The notes: a model not told the origin generated them from the sequence alone. A DNA stretch of 64,000 nucleotides from Rufibacter roseolus (GCF_017916365.1 NZ_JAFMSU010000001.1:1576932-1640931); one strand, 5' to 3'; numbered from the stretch's first letter, positions 1-10,394 are shown. Program-made: numbers and translations.

Positions 1-711
1 CACCACCAGATAGCAGCAGCACAGGAAAGCAAAAGCCAGGAAAAGCACGTCACGGTACGAGGAGAGCGAAGAGAAGGAGTTTAACCCGGGATCTTTTGGT
101 TGGGCTTGCGGGCTGGCTTCCACTGCCTTTCTGTTTCTGAACAAAAAGAAAAACACCAGGCCGGCCGTGAGGCACGTGAGGCTGTCGGCCAGAAAGATTA
201 GTTTATAAGACACCGTGGCCAAAAAGCCTCCAAGCGCCGGGCCCAGGGAGAAGCCCAGGTTAATGGCCAATCGGTTCAGGGAAAAAGCACGCGTTATCTG
301 CTGAGGTGGCGAGAAGGCGCTCACCGCAGATTCATTGGCCGGGCGCAAGGTCTCGGTTAAGATACTCAGCAGGAAAAGCCCTCCGGCTACCGTCTCAAAC
401 CGCTGCATCCAAAGCACAACCATAAACCAGACCCCGGTCAGTAGATAACTCCCCAACTGTACCTTGAAATGGCCAAACTTATCGGTGAGCCAGCCGCCCA
501 GAAAATTACCGATGGTGGCACCCACCCCATAGAGGCTTAGCAGCACCCCAACCTGCTTCATACTGAAACCCAGAGATTCTGTGAGGTACACGCTCAGGAA
601 CGGCAACACCATGGCTCCGCTGCGGTTGATAAGCGATACTGCCGCCAAATGCCAGGCTTCTCTTGGGAGCCCACTAAAGGCATTGCGGTAAAGGGAAAGG
701 AGTAGAATCAT
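1..711 (-). CDS. MFS transporter, N-terminal part (runs off the left edge)
   Basis: Reading leftwards from an ATG at 709-711, the frame stays open to the window edge, giving about 237 residues. It begins MILLLSLYRNAFSGLPREAW and has repeated hydrophobic segments of membrane-helix length. The loop between helices 2 and 3 carries GGWLTDKFGHFKVQ, close to the major facilitator signature GxLaDrfGrr. This is a 12-helix secondary transporter of the inner membrane, of which roughly the first half is visible. The substrate cannot be told; drug or sugar efflux is typical of such proteins. It is transcribed away from the next gene at 830. The family call is confident, the substrate unknown. Confidence 0.8.
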   Translation of the reverse strand, partial: MILLLSLYRNAFSGLPREAWHLAAVSLINRSGAMVLPFLSVYLTESLGFSMKQVGVLLSLYGVGATIGNFLGGWLTDKFGHFKVQLGSYLLTGVWFMVVLWMQRFETVAGGLFLLSILTETLRPANESAVSAFSPPQQITRAFSLNRLAINLGFSLGPALGGFLATVSYKLIFLADSLTCLTAGLVFFFLFRNRKAVEASPQAQPKDPGLNSFSSLSSYRDVLFLAFAFLCCCYLVV

Positions 712-829
712 TGGGGGGAATTGCGCGACGCAAAATAAGGTAAATGGCACCAATTCAAAAGCATACACCGGGTGAGAACGTGGTTTTAACTTCCGCGGAC
801 CTGCGTCTGTCGAGTCTCAAGTAGTATGC

Positions 830-1279
830 TTGCAGCATTTCTTAACTTTAATTAAACAAGGCTCCGGTGCTTTAAGGAAGGGAGTTAACGAAAAAGAGCG
901 AATTATCCATCAAGCCACTTGGGTATTAGGCAGGCGCCCAGCCGCTAATCAGAAGGAAGCCAGGAGAAATCTCTTAATACTGGCAGTTTACGCAAGAAAA
1001 ATAAACCAAAAAGCCATGCTGCAACTAGAATTGAAAAGGAGCCAGCCGGAAAGGGTGAAAGAGCAGGAGGAGTTTGCCCTGGCCAATGAAAAGCTGCAGA
1101 GATTTCAGGATCAACTTAGCCATCACCTCCAGATGCTTTTAGATGAGGTGGTGGCGCTCGGAAATAAAATGGAGACCGATACCGCCGCCAATGGGGAGTC
1201 TATGAGCCGGAATTTCAAACGTCTGAAAGTACAGGCCGAACTTCTGGCCCGGAATCTGGAACTGCTGCGCGCCGTCTAA
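830..1279 (+). CDS. Hypothetical coiled-coil protein
   Basis: A 149-residue protein of no family I recognise. No ATG lies in the open part of the frame upstream, so the TTG at 830 is the only plausible start near the 5' end; a shorter form could begin at an internal ATG near 1015. The middle (about residues 40-110) is rich in Glu, Lys, Gln and Leu with heptad-like spacing, consistent with an alpha-helical bundle or coiled coil. There is no signal peptide or membrane segment, so it is probably cytoplasmic. It is convergent with pth and ends just before a strong hairpin. Function unknown. Confidence 0.55.
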   Translation: MQHFLTLIKQGSGALRKGVNEKERIIHQATWVLGRRPAANQKEARRNLLILAVYARKINQKAMLQLELKRSQPERVKEQEEFALANEKLQRFQDQLSHHLQMLLDEVVALGNKMETDTAANGESMSRNFKRLKVQAELLARNLELLRAV

Positions 1280-1297
1280 CGACAACTCATTTCCCTG

Positions 1298-1358
1298 AAA
1301 CTAAGCCAGCGTTTGGAGGCTGTTTTATAGAAAACGGCTTCCAAACGCTGGCTTAGTT
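1298..1358. terminator. Strong bidirectional hairpin between convergent genes
   Basis: Long inverted repeat with arms of about 22 nt (AACTAAGCCAGCGTTTGGAG against its near-perfect complement), followed by a T-run on the + strand. The loop GCTGTTTTATAGAAAACGGC is itself a copy of the dispersed palindrome family of this window. It lies between the hypothetical gene and pth, which converge. Confidence 0.8.
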
Positions 1359-1374
1359 TTCTTATACAGGGAAA

Positions 1375-1935
1375 TTACTTATTGAAGAAGTTCATGGTGC
1401 GCTCCAGCCCAATAGTCCCGAAGGAAAGGCTCATCTCGGCGGCTTTTTCAATATGCGTCTGCAGGTCAATCTGCTCATCGGCAGAAAAGGGGCTCAACAC
1501 ATAATCTACCTGCCGGCCCTTGGAGAACTGTGAGTCCACCCCAAACCGCAGCCGCGGATATTCATTATGGCCCAAGGTCTCCTCAATGTGTTTGAGGCCG
1601 TTGTGCCCGCCGGCGCTTCCTTTGGCGCGCATACGCAGTTTACCGAAGGGCAGGGCCAGGTCATCGGTGATCACCAGCATCTGCTGGGCCGGAATCTTCA
1701 GAACGCTTAGCCAATGTGCCACGGCTTTGCCGCTCAGGTTCATGAAAGTGGTGGGTTTCACCAAGGTGAAGTGCTTGCCTTTGGTTTTGAACTCGGTCAC
1801 AAAGGAGTGACGGCTGGTGTCAAAAGAAACCTCGTGCTTTTTGGCCAGGTGATCCAGCACCATAAACCCGATGTTGTGCCGTGTATCAGCGTATTCTGGG
1901 CCAATGTTGCCCAGGCCCACAAGTAAGTATTTCAT
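1375..1935 (-). CDS. pth: Peptidyl-tRNA hydrolase
   Basis: Releases tRNA from peptidyl-tRNA that drops off ribosomes; essential and cytoplasmic. From the ATG at 1933-1935 the protein is 186 residues, the usual length, and starts MKYLLVGLGNIGPEYADTRH with the conserved N and H of the active site; GGHNGLKHIE and FGVD motifs follow. The frame extends 24 residues further to an ATG at 2005-2007, but that ATG lies only 3 nt past a TACCTTTGC promoter element (2011-2019), so transcription would begin about at it. The inner start, with a leader of about 70 nt, fits the family better. In many bacteria pth sits beside prs and rplY; here those lie 9 kb away on the other strand. Confidence 0.93.
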   Translation of the reverse strand: MKYLLVGLGNIGPEYADTRHNIGFMVLDHLAKKHEVSFDTSRHSFVTEFKTKGKHFTLVKPTTFMNLSGKAVAHWLSVLKIPAQQMLVITDDLALPFGKLRMRAKGSAGGHNGLKHIEETLGHNEYPRLRFGVDSQFSKGRQVDYVLSPFSADEQIDLQTHIEKAAEMSLSFGTIGLERTMNFFNK

Positions 1936-2010
1936 ATCAGTTGGGGTGTCATCTGCTGGCTGAGCAGTCTCTTTGCCGCCGAGCCAGTTGACTAAACGTG
2001 TAAACATCCT

Positions 2011-2019
2011 GCAAAGGTA
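2011..2019 (-). promoter_or_regulatory. Promoter -7 element for pth
   Basis: TACCTTTGC on the minus strand matches the Bacteroidota -7 consensus TAnnTTTG. No clear TTTG is found 19 nt upstream. Confidence 0.55.
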
Positions 2020-2144
2020 AGGCTCTTAGTTCATAGTGTTTAGTTGTCAGTTTGTGGTAATCTAGATTTTGAAGGTATCAGGACACTCAGTAAGCTCATT
2101 TCCTTCTGAACTATCAACAATCGCTACTAACAAATCGCTAACAC

Positions 2145-3272
2145 CTAAATAGCCGCCAATCCCTGCTCCAGATCCGCGATGAGTTCCTGCGCATCCTCGA
2201 TACCCACGGACAACCTGATGAGGCCCACGGTGATGCCCATCTTCTCCTGCTGCTCCTGGGTGAGACCACGGTGCGAGGTTCCCAGCGGATAAGAAATGGA
2301 AGTAGTAACCCCAGCCAGTGACGGAGCAAAAGGAATATGCGACAAGGCTTTCATGAACCGATTCACGGCTTCGGTTTCATCCGCGATTCTGAAGGACAGC
2401 ATACCGCCGCAAAGGCCATTGCCCTGCTTTTGCGCCAGCTCGTGCTGCGGATGCTCCGAGAGACCGGGATAGAAGACGGCCTGCACTTTGGGGTGCTGTT
2501 GCAGGTATTGGGCCACGGCCAATCCATTGGCAGAGTGCTCCCGCATTCTGAGCTTCAGGGTTTTCAGGCCACGGGCACCCAGCCAGCTCTCAAACGGACT
2601 CAGGTTCAAGCCCCAGGTGCGCATGATCTGGGCGGCCCGGGCCTCGTCTTCGGCTACTTTGGCAATCAGTACGCCCGCGGTCACATCGCTGTGGCCCGAG
2701 AGGTATTTGGTAACGCTGTGGATGACCAGATCAGCACCTAGTTCCAAAGGGCGGGTGATGATAGGCGAGGCGAAGGTGTTGTCCACCACCAATTTGATGC
2801 CCCGGCTTTGGCACTCCTGCGCCAGTTGGGCCAGGTCCATCACCATCATCATGGGGTTGCTGATGGTCTCGGCCAGGAACAGTCTGGTATTCTCGCGCAC
2901 GTACCCTTCCAATGAGTAAGTATCAGCGGTAGGCACGTAGCTCACCTCTACACCCAGCCGGTTGAGTTCATTGGAGAGCAGGGAAGATGAGCCGCCATAG
3001 ATTTCCTCGGCACAGAGCACGTGATCGCCCGCCTTGGCGTACACCAGTACCGCGGTGAGAATCGCCGACATGCCGGAGGAGGTAGCCACCGCGCCTTGTC
3101 CATGTTCCAGTTTATTTACTTCCTGGGCCAGTTCCTCGCTGTTGGGGTTGCCGTAGCGGGTGTACATGTAATGCTGACCAGGCTCCTGGAAGTAAGCCTC
3201 CAGCGCATTCAGGTCTTCAAACGTGAAAACCGAGGTCTGGTAAATGGGGGTGATCTTTGGCGAAATGGACAC
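2145..3272 (-). CDS. PLP-dependent transsulfuration enzyme (cystathionine gamma-synthase/lyase family)
   Basis: Cys/Met-metabolism PLP enzyme of 375 residues, the usual length. It has the YTRYGNP substrate/PLP loop (residues 37-43), GMSAI after the ATSS motif (64-71), DNTFASP (164-170) with the PLP-ring aspartate, and SVTKYLSGHSD with the PLP lysine at K189. The family covers cystathionine gamma-synthase, cystathionine lyases and methionine gamma-lyase, which sequence alone does not separate reliably. Sulfur amino-acid metabolism also appears at cysE-cysM 26 kb away. It stands alone; the upstream spacer (3273-3560) holds AATTCTTAATT-type short repeats and the atpC terminator. Confidence 0.9.
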   Translation of the reverse strand: MSISPKITPIYQTSVFTFEDLNALEAYFQEPGQHYMYTRYGNPNSEELAQEVNKLEHGQGAVATSSGMSAILTAVLVYAKAGDHVLCAEEIYGGSSSLLSNELNRLGVEVSYVPTADTYSLEGYVRENTRLFLAETISNPMMMVMDLAQLAQECQSRGIKLVVDNTFASPIITRPLELGADLVIHSVTKYLSGHSDVTAGVLIAKVAEDEARAAQIMRTWGLNLSPFESWLGARGLKTLKLRMREHSANGLAVAQYLQQHPKVQAVFYPGLSEHPQHELAQKQGNGLCGGMLSFRIADETEAVNRFMKALSHIPFAPSLAGVTTSISYPLGTSHRGLTQEQQEKMGITVGLIRLSVGIEDAQELIADLEQGLAAI

Positions 3273-3275
3273 TTT

Positions 3276-3312
3276 ATTAATTAGGAATTAAGAATTAACA
3301 ATTAAGAATTGA
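3276..3312. repeat. AATT-rich heptad-like repeat
   Basis: Alternating units of TTAGGAATTAAGAATTAACA type, the same unit found at 17,047-17,086 and 18,362-18,474. It lies directly upstream of the transsulfuration gene. Confidence 0.6.
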
Positions 3313-3497
3313 AGGTGTTCTTAAAGTTTGCCACAGTGCCATTGTTGGTGTTATCACCAACAATCCAACGTCAAGAAAAACCTTGGCTCCCTCACATTCT
3401 TTACAAACAATCAACAAATAATAACCAGCAATTCTAAAGGTAGTCAGAAAGCAGTAATTCTATTGAATCTGTTTAAGGCCTGCTTTTGCGGAAAGAG

Positions 3498-3541
3498 CTA
3501 AAAACAAAAGCCCGCCTCCTGGAAAGAAGAACGGGCTTTTT
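3498..3541 (-). terminator. Terminator after atpC
   Basis: On the minus strand an AAAAGCCCG arm pairs with CGGGCTTTT and is followed by a T-rich tract, 20 nt beyond the atpC stop codon. Confidence 0.7.
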
Positions 3542-3560
3542 AAATGGAAAACAGGAAATC

Positions 3561-3809
3561 TTAGGCGGTTACGGCTTCGGCCAGGACAATGATCTTGTTG
3601 TCTAGCACCTCCACAACTCCCCCGTCAATCTGGAAGGCCACTGGGGCTCCGGTGGCAGGCGTAATGCGTACCGCTCCGTTGGCCAGGGCACTGATGAGGG
3701 CGGCGTGGTTGTTCAGCACCTCAAATCCACCATTAATGCCCGGAAACTTAACCGAGGTTACGTCGCCTTCAAATACTCTTCTATCTGGGGTAATGATTTC
3801 TAAATACAT
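3561..3809 (-). CDS. atpC: F1Fo ATP synthase epsilon subunit (short form)
   Basis: 82 residues starting MYLEIITPDRRVFEGDVTSV, the N-terminal beta-sandwich of the epsilon subunit, with FPGINGGFEVLNNHAALISA in the middle. Most bacterial epsilon subunits are about 130-140 residues; this one lacks the C-terminal helical hairpin that inhibits ATP hydrolysis, as usual in Bacteroidota. It links rotor gamma to the c-ring. It follows atpD after a 93-nt spacer filled almost entirely by an inverted repeat, which could reduce read-through and help set the 1:3 epsilon:beta ratio (inference). The other ATP synthase genes are not in the window. Confidence 0.93.
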   Translation of the reverse strand: MYLEIITPDRRVFEGDVTSVKFPGINGGFEVLNNHAALISALANGAVRITPATGAPVAFQIDGGVVEVLDNKIIVLAEAVTA

Positions 3810-3816
3810 TTCTTAG

Positions 3817-3894
3817 GAGTTCTGAGTCTTGAGTCTTGAGTTCTGAGTCAAAATCTTGCACAGACTCAGGACTCAGAACTCAAGACTCAGAACT
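3817..3894 (-). repeat. Long imperfect hairpin between atpD and atpC
   Basis: Left arm 3817-3849 is made of GAGTTCTGAGTCTTGAGTC units; right arm 3863-3894 is its reverse complement with about 3 mismatches in 32 positions; the loop is 13 nt. It fills the spacer between two genes of the same operon. Related GAGTC-type units occur at 26,401-26,436 and 26,762-26,793. Confidence 0.8.
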
Positions 3895-3902
3895 AATGAA
3901 TA

Positions 3903-5417
<1,515 letters not shown>

Positions 5418-5455
5418 TTATAATTATTTAGATAGATACAGTACTCAATCAGGGT

Positions 5456-5464
5456 GCAAAACTA
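5456..5464 (-). promoter_or_regulatory. Promoter -7 element for atpD-atpC
   Basis: TAGTTTTGC on the minus strand fits TAnnTTTG and lies about 48 nt before the atpD start. No good -33 TTTG was found at 19 nt. Confidence 0.5.
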
Positions 5465-5954
5465 CTGCATTCTTCCCTCATTTCCATAGAAGTAGGTAAA
5501 AAGTTTTGGATGTAAAATGTATTAAAGTGCGGTTTTCGGCCAAGGTCTGTTTTAGCGCCGATTCTGGCAAAATAGCCCGGAATCGCTTTGCAGATACTAA
5601 GGAGGGAAGTAAAGTTAGTTTTGGCTCCACACAGCCCAAGAGCACACTCGCCTTTGATAATTTCGCTAAAGCCTGAGCCACTGCATCCAGATTGTAAATC
5701 CGGATATTTTCTGTTCCCAGCCGCCCTTGAACGCGCGAGCTGTTTTGTCAAGGTTAGGCTAAAAGCAACCTCCTTTCAGGTTTTGGGCGATAGGTGCTGC
5801 TTGGTTTTTAAGGCGTTTTTGGGATTTCAGGTGAAAACGGGATCTTCCATTGGTAGGGGAAAAGACGGTTGAGGTTGTCAAAAGGTAAGTGGCCGTGTCT
5901 TAGGTAATGCGCTGGCTGCCCGCTCTTCTCGTCACCACCAGATCCAGGCCATAT
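5465..5954. other. Intergenic region without a convincing gene
   Basis: Divergent spacer of about 500 nt between atpD and the T9SS protein. Open frames on both strands here have unlike-protein composition and no recognisable domain. No clear terminator or RNA gene was seen. Confidence 0.5.
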
Positions 5955-7832
5955 ATGAAGACCAGACTTGTACGTTTCTTTTTCCTCTTCTTTTTACCTT
6001 TTTCATCCTTGGCGCAGACGCAGCAGTGCTGGGAGTGCTCCATTCCCGGTATTGCGCTGTATGACTTTGATGTGCAGGTTCCCAAACCCACCGATCCGGC
6101 GGCGCTTACTGCCTGGCGGAAACTTTTCCTGGCGGCCGGGCACGTGAACAACATCCTGTCTACCACCCTGAGCGACAACCCCTGTTTCACTGTCTTCCAC
6201 GCCGATGACCTGGAAAGGGACAGCCCCGATCCAGACCACATTAACCTGCCGGGCACCCGTGACCAATCTTACGCCGATTACCTGGTAATCGGCACTGTAA
6301 CCGGCTCCGGCAATGACTACACCGTGCAAATCAAAGTGGTAGGTGCCGTGAACCGGAAAGTGGCTGTGACCAGCAGTGCCTCCTTCAAACTCTCTGACCC
6401 GGATGGTCCGCGTGATGCCGCCGTACGGGCCGCAAACCAACTGAACCCGCTGCTGGACAAGATCAAAGCCTTTGAACAAGCAGAAAGGGAAGCCAGCACT
6501 GATGTGGCTCTGCTGTCTATGATGATTGGGCAGGTGCAGCCCGTGGACATCAAGATCACACCTTCCAAAACGATCCTGAGCAAGAACGAGGAGATAGACG
6601 TGGAGATTGAGATGGTGGACTGCGACGGCTACAAACTCAAAAACCGGAAGGTGCGGTTCACCTCCGGCGAAGTGGCCGGCCTTTCCGTGCCCGGCACTAC
6701 TTGTGGCCAGATCATTCCTTCAGAAGTCACCACTGATGAGCAGGGGAAGGCCAAAGTGAAGTATAAAGCCGGTAACCAGGCCTGCTCTGGCAAGATTGTG
6801 GCCTACTATGGTTTTACCCATCCCAACGGTAGCCCTGGTATTATGTACGGAGAGGTACCCATCAATGTGGAGAACACAGACACCTGGTATGTAGATGTGC
6901 ACTACCATTATAGAATGAAAAGATCTTTGGATAAGACCTCTCAAACCTCAGAAGGTACCAAATATGATAAAGGCTCTTCTAATTATGAGACAGAGTACAG
7001 GGCCCAGTTTCTTTACCGCCCCAAGGAACCCATGACCGACAACATCAGCATCAGTTCACTTGCTGAACCTGAAGCCGAGGGCCAGGTTTTTGATTTCTTT
7101 GAGCAGGGCAGCCATACTTCCTTCGGGAATTCTTACATGAAAATGGTCTACAAAGGCGGCCCTGTTGTGACAGACCGCAACCGTCACCTGGCCACCGGTA
7201 AGCCAACTGATAGGCGTCTGGCGGCTATCAACTTTGATTATGGCCGTTTCGGGGATATGCTGAGCCTGGCGCTTGATTTTGAAGTTGACCGTACGTCTAC
7301 CCAATCAGGGGGCTTGGGCAACGGTACTAATACCTCTAAAGACGTAGAATCTGTGGGGCAGGTAACGGTATTTGACGGCATAAACGGAGGCAAGATAGAG
7401 GTGTTGCCGCCTACGTCCACGTCCAGGTTTAAGATGTACAAGGTTACCTTCCATGAGGAAAAAACCAACAGTTCTTCCGGTTCCCGCATCACCTGGAGTG
7501 AAACTGTCAGAGCCTACATCATGTCGCCCACCATTGTTACGGGCATCTTGGATAACCTTGAAACCAAAGACAGCGGCCTGGAACTGGAGCAGAACTTTCC
7601 CAACCCTTTCAAGGGCTCCACAATTATCCCGTACACGCTACCAGCCAGGGCACAGGTTTCCCTCACGTTGTATGATGTGGCAGGTAGACCCATGAGGGAA
7701 CTGGTGCATGAGACCAAACCCGCCGGGTTCCACCGGGTAGAACTGTCTAGCCTTGACCTGAAACCCGGTATGTATTTCTATAAATTACGGGTGGGTAACC
7801 AGGTGGTCACCAAAAGGATGATCCATTTGTAA
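5955..7832 (+). CDS. Secreted protein with type IX secretion C-terminal sorting domain
   Basis: The start is placed at the ATG at 5955 because MKTRLVRFFFLFFLPFSSLAQ is a clean signal peptide; the longer frame from 5907 would bury it. Residues about 180-300 (numbered from 5955) resemble a bacterial Ig-like/invasin-type fold, with a KITPSKTILSKNEEIDVEIE start and a TDEQGKAKVKYKAG motif. The last ~80 residues, with ELEQNFPNPFKGST, LYDVAGRP and PGMYFYKLRVGNQVVTKRM, are a typical type A sorting domain read by the type IX secretion system. The protein would cross the outer membrane and be released or anchored to the surface. The central part is not assigned to a family. It stands alone and is followed by a hairpin at 7876. 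Confidence 0.85.
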   Translation: MKTRLVRFFFLFFLPFSSLAQTQQCWECSIPGIALYDFDVQVPKPTDPAALTAWRKLFLAAGHVNNILSTTLSDNPCFTVFHADDLERDSPDPDHINLPGTRDQSYADYLVIGTVTGSGNDYTVQIKVVGAVNRKVAVTSSASFKLSDPDGPRDAAVRAANQLNPLLDKIKAFEQAEREASTDVALLSMMIGQVQPVDIKITPSKTILSKNEEIDVEIEMVDCDGYKLKNRKVRFTSGEVAGLSVPGTTCGQIIPSEVTTDEQGKAKVKYKAGNQACSGKIVAYYGFTHPNGSPGIMYGEVPINVENTDTWYVDVHYHYRMKRSLDKTSQTSEGTKYDKGSSNYETEYRAQFLYRPKEPMTDNISISSLAEPEAEGQVFDFFEQGSHTSFGNSYMKMVYKGGPVVTDRNRHLATGKPTDRRLAAINFDYGRFGDMLSLALDFEVDRTSTQSGGLGNGTNTSKDVESVGQVTVFDGINGGKIEVLPPTSTSRFKMYKVTFHEEKTNSSSGSRITWSETVRAYIMSPTIVTGILDNLETKDSGLELEQNFPNPFKGSTIIPYTLPARAQVSLTLYDVAGRPMRELVHETKPAGFHRVELSSLDLKPGMYFYKLRVGNQVVTKRMIHL

Positions 7833-7875
7833 AGCCATAAAAAAGCAAACTGGCCACTTATTTATTAACGACTTC

Positions 7876-7906
7876 AAGAGCCGGTGCCAGGTAAGCGCCG
7901 GCTCTT
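7876..7906 (+). terminator. Hairpin after the T9SS protein gene
   Basis: Arms AAGAGCCGGTGC and GCGCCGGCTCTT around a 7-nt loop, followed by a short T-run, about 45 nt past the stop codon. Confidence 0.6.
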
Positions 7907-8039
7907 TGGGTTAGCTGTGGTCTGGAAAAACTGGTTCGGAAAACGGTGGGTCTCGCCTTTTGGCCAGCTTCTAAACTTCAAATGAGGCAAATTAGGGAGA
8001 CTTTCTACCGTTTCTGAAAGCAACGATTTCATGCCCAGA

Positions 8040-8092
8040 GGCTTCCTTTTAGGGGCTGTTTTCCGGTTTTTGCCCTGCTTTTGGGAAAACAC
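8040..8092. repeat. Dispersed palindrome, degenerate copy
   Basis: CTTTTAGGGGCTGTTTTCC and TTTTGGGAAAAC parts recall the family consensus, with an insertion in the right half. It lies upstream of purL. Confidence 0.4.
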
Positions 8093-8139
8093 CTGAAAAA
8101 CGCTGCAAAAAGATGGCAGTGCCTTGTAAAAGAAATCTT

Positions 8140-8148
8140 TATTTTTGC
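8140..8148 (+). promoter_or_regulatory. Promoter -7 element for purL
   Basis: TATTTTTGC matches TAnnTTTG. It overlaps the TTG at 8145 that opens the longest purL frame, arguing that translation starts further on. Confidence 0.55.
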
Positions 8149-8174
8149 CCCGTCTTACCAAATCCATATCCGTC

Positions 8175-10394
8175 TTGGAAACCCAGACCCTGACTACCGT
8201 AGAGACCGCCCAGAAACTGGGCCTCCTGCCCGAAGAATTCGATCGTATCAAAGAAATACTAGGCCGCACGCCCAATTTCACCGAGCTCAGCATCTTCTCT
8301 GTGATGTGGTCTGAGCACTGCTCCTACAAAAACTCCATTGTCTGGCTCAAGACTTTGCCCAAAGACTCACCGCGCATGCTGGCCAAAGCCGGCGAAGAGA
8401 ATGCCGGTCTGGTAGACATTGGCGGAGGTCTGGCCTGCTCCTTTAAAATAGAGTCCCACAACCACCCGTCGGCGTTGGAGCCTTACCAGGGCGCGGCTAC
8501 CGGTGTGGGCGGGATCAACCGCGATATCTTCACCATGGGTGCCCGGCCTATTGCGCAGCTGAACTCCCTGCGTTTCGGGAACCCTAATTCAGATAAAACC
8601 AAGCGTCTTTTAAGAGGTGTGGTGAAAGGAATCGGGGATTACGGCAATGCCTTCGGTATCCCGACGGTGGGTGGCGAGCTGTTCTTTGATGACTGCTACA
8701 ATGTGAACCCCTTGGTAAACGCTTTCTCGGCGGGTATCGTGGAGGTGGGTAAAACTGCCAGCGCTACCTCGCACGGCGCCGGAAACCCGGTGTTCATCAT
8801 CGGGGCCGCTACTGGCAAGGACGGTATCCATGGCGCGGCCTTCGCGTCTAAAGACATTACCGAGGATTCTGTGAACGATTTGCCGTCTGTACAGGTAGGC
8901 GACCCGTTCCAGGAGAAACTGCTTTTAGAGGCTACTTTGGAGATTCTGGCCACCAACCGTGTTATTGGTATGCAGGACATGGGAGCCGCCGGTATCACCT
9001 GCTCAACCTCAGAGATGAGCGCCAAAGGCGAAAGCGGCATGGAGATCTGGCTGGACAAAGTGCCTACCCGCCAGGCCAACATGCAGCCGTTTGAGATCCT
9101 CCTTTCAGAGAGCCAGGAGCGGATGCTGGTGGTAATGGAGAAAGGCGCTGAGGACCTCATCCACCAAATCTGCGATAAGTGGGACATGTCTTGCGCCCAG
9201 ATTGGTGAGGTAACCGACACCAAACGCCTGCGTTATTATGTAAAAGGCGAATTGGTGGCCGATGTGCCTGCCGAAGACTTAGTATTAGGTGGCGGAGCCC
9301 CGGTGTACCACCGCGAGTACCGCGAACCTGCTTATTTCCAAGAAGCCAAGAAATTCTCCATTGACTCCGTGCAGGAGCCAGCCAACTATAAAGAAGTAGC
9401 CGAGTTCCTGGCCACGCACCCCAACATCGCGTCTAAGCGCTGGGTGTACAAGCAGTACGATTCCATGATCGGGACTTCCACCTTGACCACCAACCGCCCT
9501 GCCGATGCGGGCATTGTGAAGGTGAAAGGTTCTGACAAGGCCATTGCTATTACCGTTGACTGCAACAGCCGCTACGTGAACGCCGACCCTGAGGAAGGTA
9601 CCGCTATTGCCGTAGCCGAGGCGGCCCGTAACATTGTGTGCGCCGGCGGTGAGCCCGTGGCCATCACCAACTGCCTTAACTTCGGGAACCCGTACGTGCC
9701 GGAGGTGTACTGGCAGTTTGTGGGGGCCATCAAAGGCATGGGTAAAGCCTGTACCGCTTTCGGGACGCCGGTAACCGGCGGTAACGTGAGCTTCTACAAC
9801 CAATCCTCGGATGAAGGTCCGGTGTTCCCAACGCCAACCATCGGCATGCTGGGGATAGTGGAAGACAAAGCCAAAACCATGACGCTGGCCTTCCAGAACG
9901 AAGGAGACGCCATTTACCTTTTGGGAGACGCGCAGAATGACATCGCCTCCAGCGAGTACCTGTATTCTTACCACAACGTGAAACTGTCTCCGGCCCCAGC
10001 CTTTGACATGGAGAAAGAATTGGTGCTGCAGAAAACGGTGAAATCCCTGATTGAGGAATCGCTCATCCAGTCGGCCCACGACTGCGCTGATGGTGGTTTG
10101 TACATCACTTTGCTGGAGTCTGCCATGCCTAACGAGCTTGGATTTGCCGTGACCACCGATGAAAATTTCCGGAAGGACGCATATTTATTTGGCGAGAGCC
10201 AGAGCCGTGTGGTGGTGAGCGTAAGTCCGACCCAGCAAGAAGCATTTGAGAATCTGGTAGCCGGTAACGGCCTGACTTTCAAAAAAATTGGTGAGGTGAC
10301 TGCCCGTTACTGCGAGGTAGACGGCGAGGTTTTCCATGCCATCCAGGTCATCAAAAACAGCTATGACACCGCCCTGGAGCGGATTATGGAATAA
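8175..10394 (+). CDS. purL: Phosphoribosylformylglycinamidine synthase II (small PurL)
   Basis: Converts FGAR to FGAM in purine synthesis using ATP and ammonia delivered by PurQ with PurS. At about 740 residues it is the small, three-subunit type, not the ~1200-residue fused enzyme. FSVMWSEHCSYKNS near the N-terminus carries the PurL/PurM-type catalytic His; ESHNHPSALEPYQGAATGVG and MGARPIAQLNSL follow, and a second copy of the same fold fills the C-terminal half. The longest frame starts at TTG 8145, inside the -7 promoter element; TTG 8175 (LETQTLTTVE) leaves a leader of about 20 nt and is preferred. There is no ATG before the conserved core. purS and purQ are not nearby. Confidence 0.95.
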   Translation: METQTLTTVETAQKLGLLPEEFDRIKEILGRTPNFTELSIFSVMWSEHCSYKNSIVWLKTLPKDSPRMLAKAGEENAGLVDIGGGLACSFKIESHNHPSALEPYQGAATGVGGINRDIFTMGARPIAQLNSLRFGNPNSDKTKRLLRGVVKGIGDYGNAFGIPTVGGELFFDDCYNVNPLVNAFSAGIVEVGKTASATSHGAGNPVFIIGAATGKDGIHGAAFASKDITEDSVNDLPSVQVGDPFQEKLLLEATLEILATNRVIGMQDMGAAGITCSTSEMSAKGESGMEIWLDKVPTRQANMQPFEILLSESQERMLVVMEKGAEDLIHQICDKWDMSCAQIGEVTDTKRLRYYVKGELVADVPAEDLVLGGGAPVYHREYREPAYFQEAKKFSIDSVQEPANYKEVAEFLATHPNIASKRWVYKQYDSMIGTSTLTTNRPADAGIVKVKGSDKAIAITVDCNSRYVNADPEEGTAIAVAEAARNIVCAGGEPVAITNCLNFGNPYVPEVYWQFVGAIKGMGKACTAFGTPVTGGNVSFYNQSSDEGPVFPTPTIGMLGIVEDKAKTMTLAFQNEGDAIYLLGDAQNDIASSEYLYSYHNVKLSPAPAFDMEKELVLQKTVKSLIEESLIQSAHDCADGGLYITLLESAMPNELGFAVTTDENFRKDAYLFGESQSRVVVSVSPTQQEAFENLVAGNGLTFKKIGEVTARYCEVDGEVFHAIQVIKNSYDTALERIME

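Noticed and set aside
5449..5751. 100-codon open frame upstream of atpD, and an overlapping frame on the other strand (5588-5872)
   Set aside because: Composition unlike a protein, no domain, and the frame overlaps the atpD promoter region.
7874..8293. 139-codon minus-strand frame between the T9SS protein and purL
   Set aside because: It crosses a terminator hairpin and the purL promoter and start, and resembles no protein.
9285..10079. 264-codon antisense frame inside purL
   Set aside because: Shadow of the purL codons; Gly/His/Val-rich with no domain.
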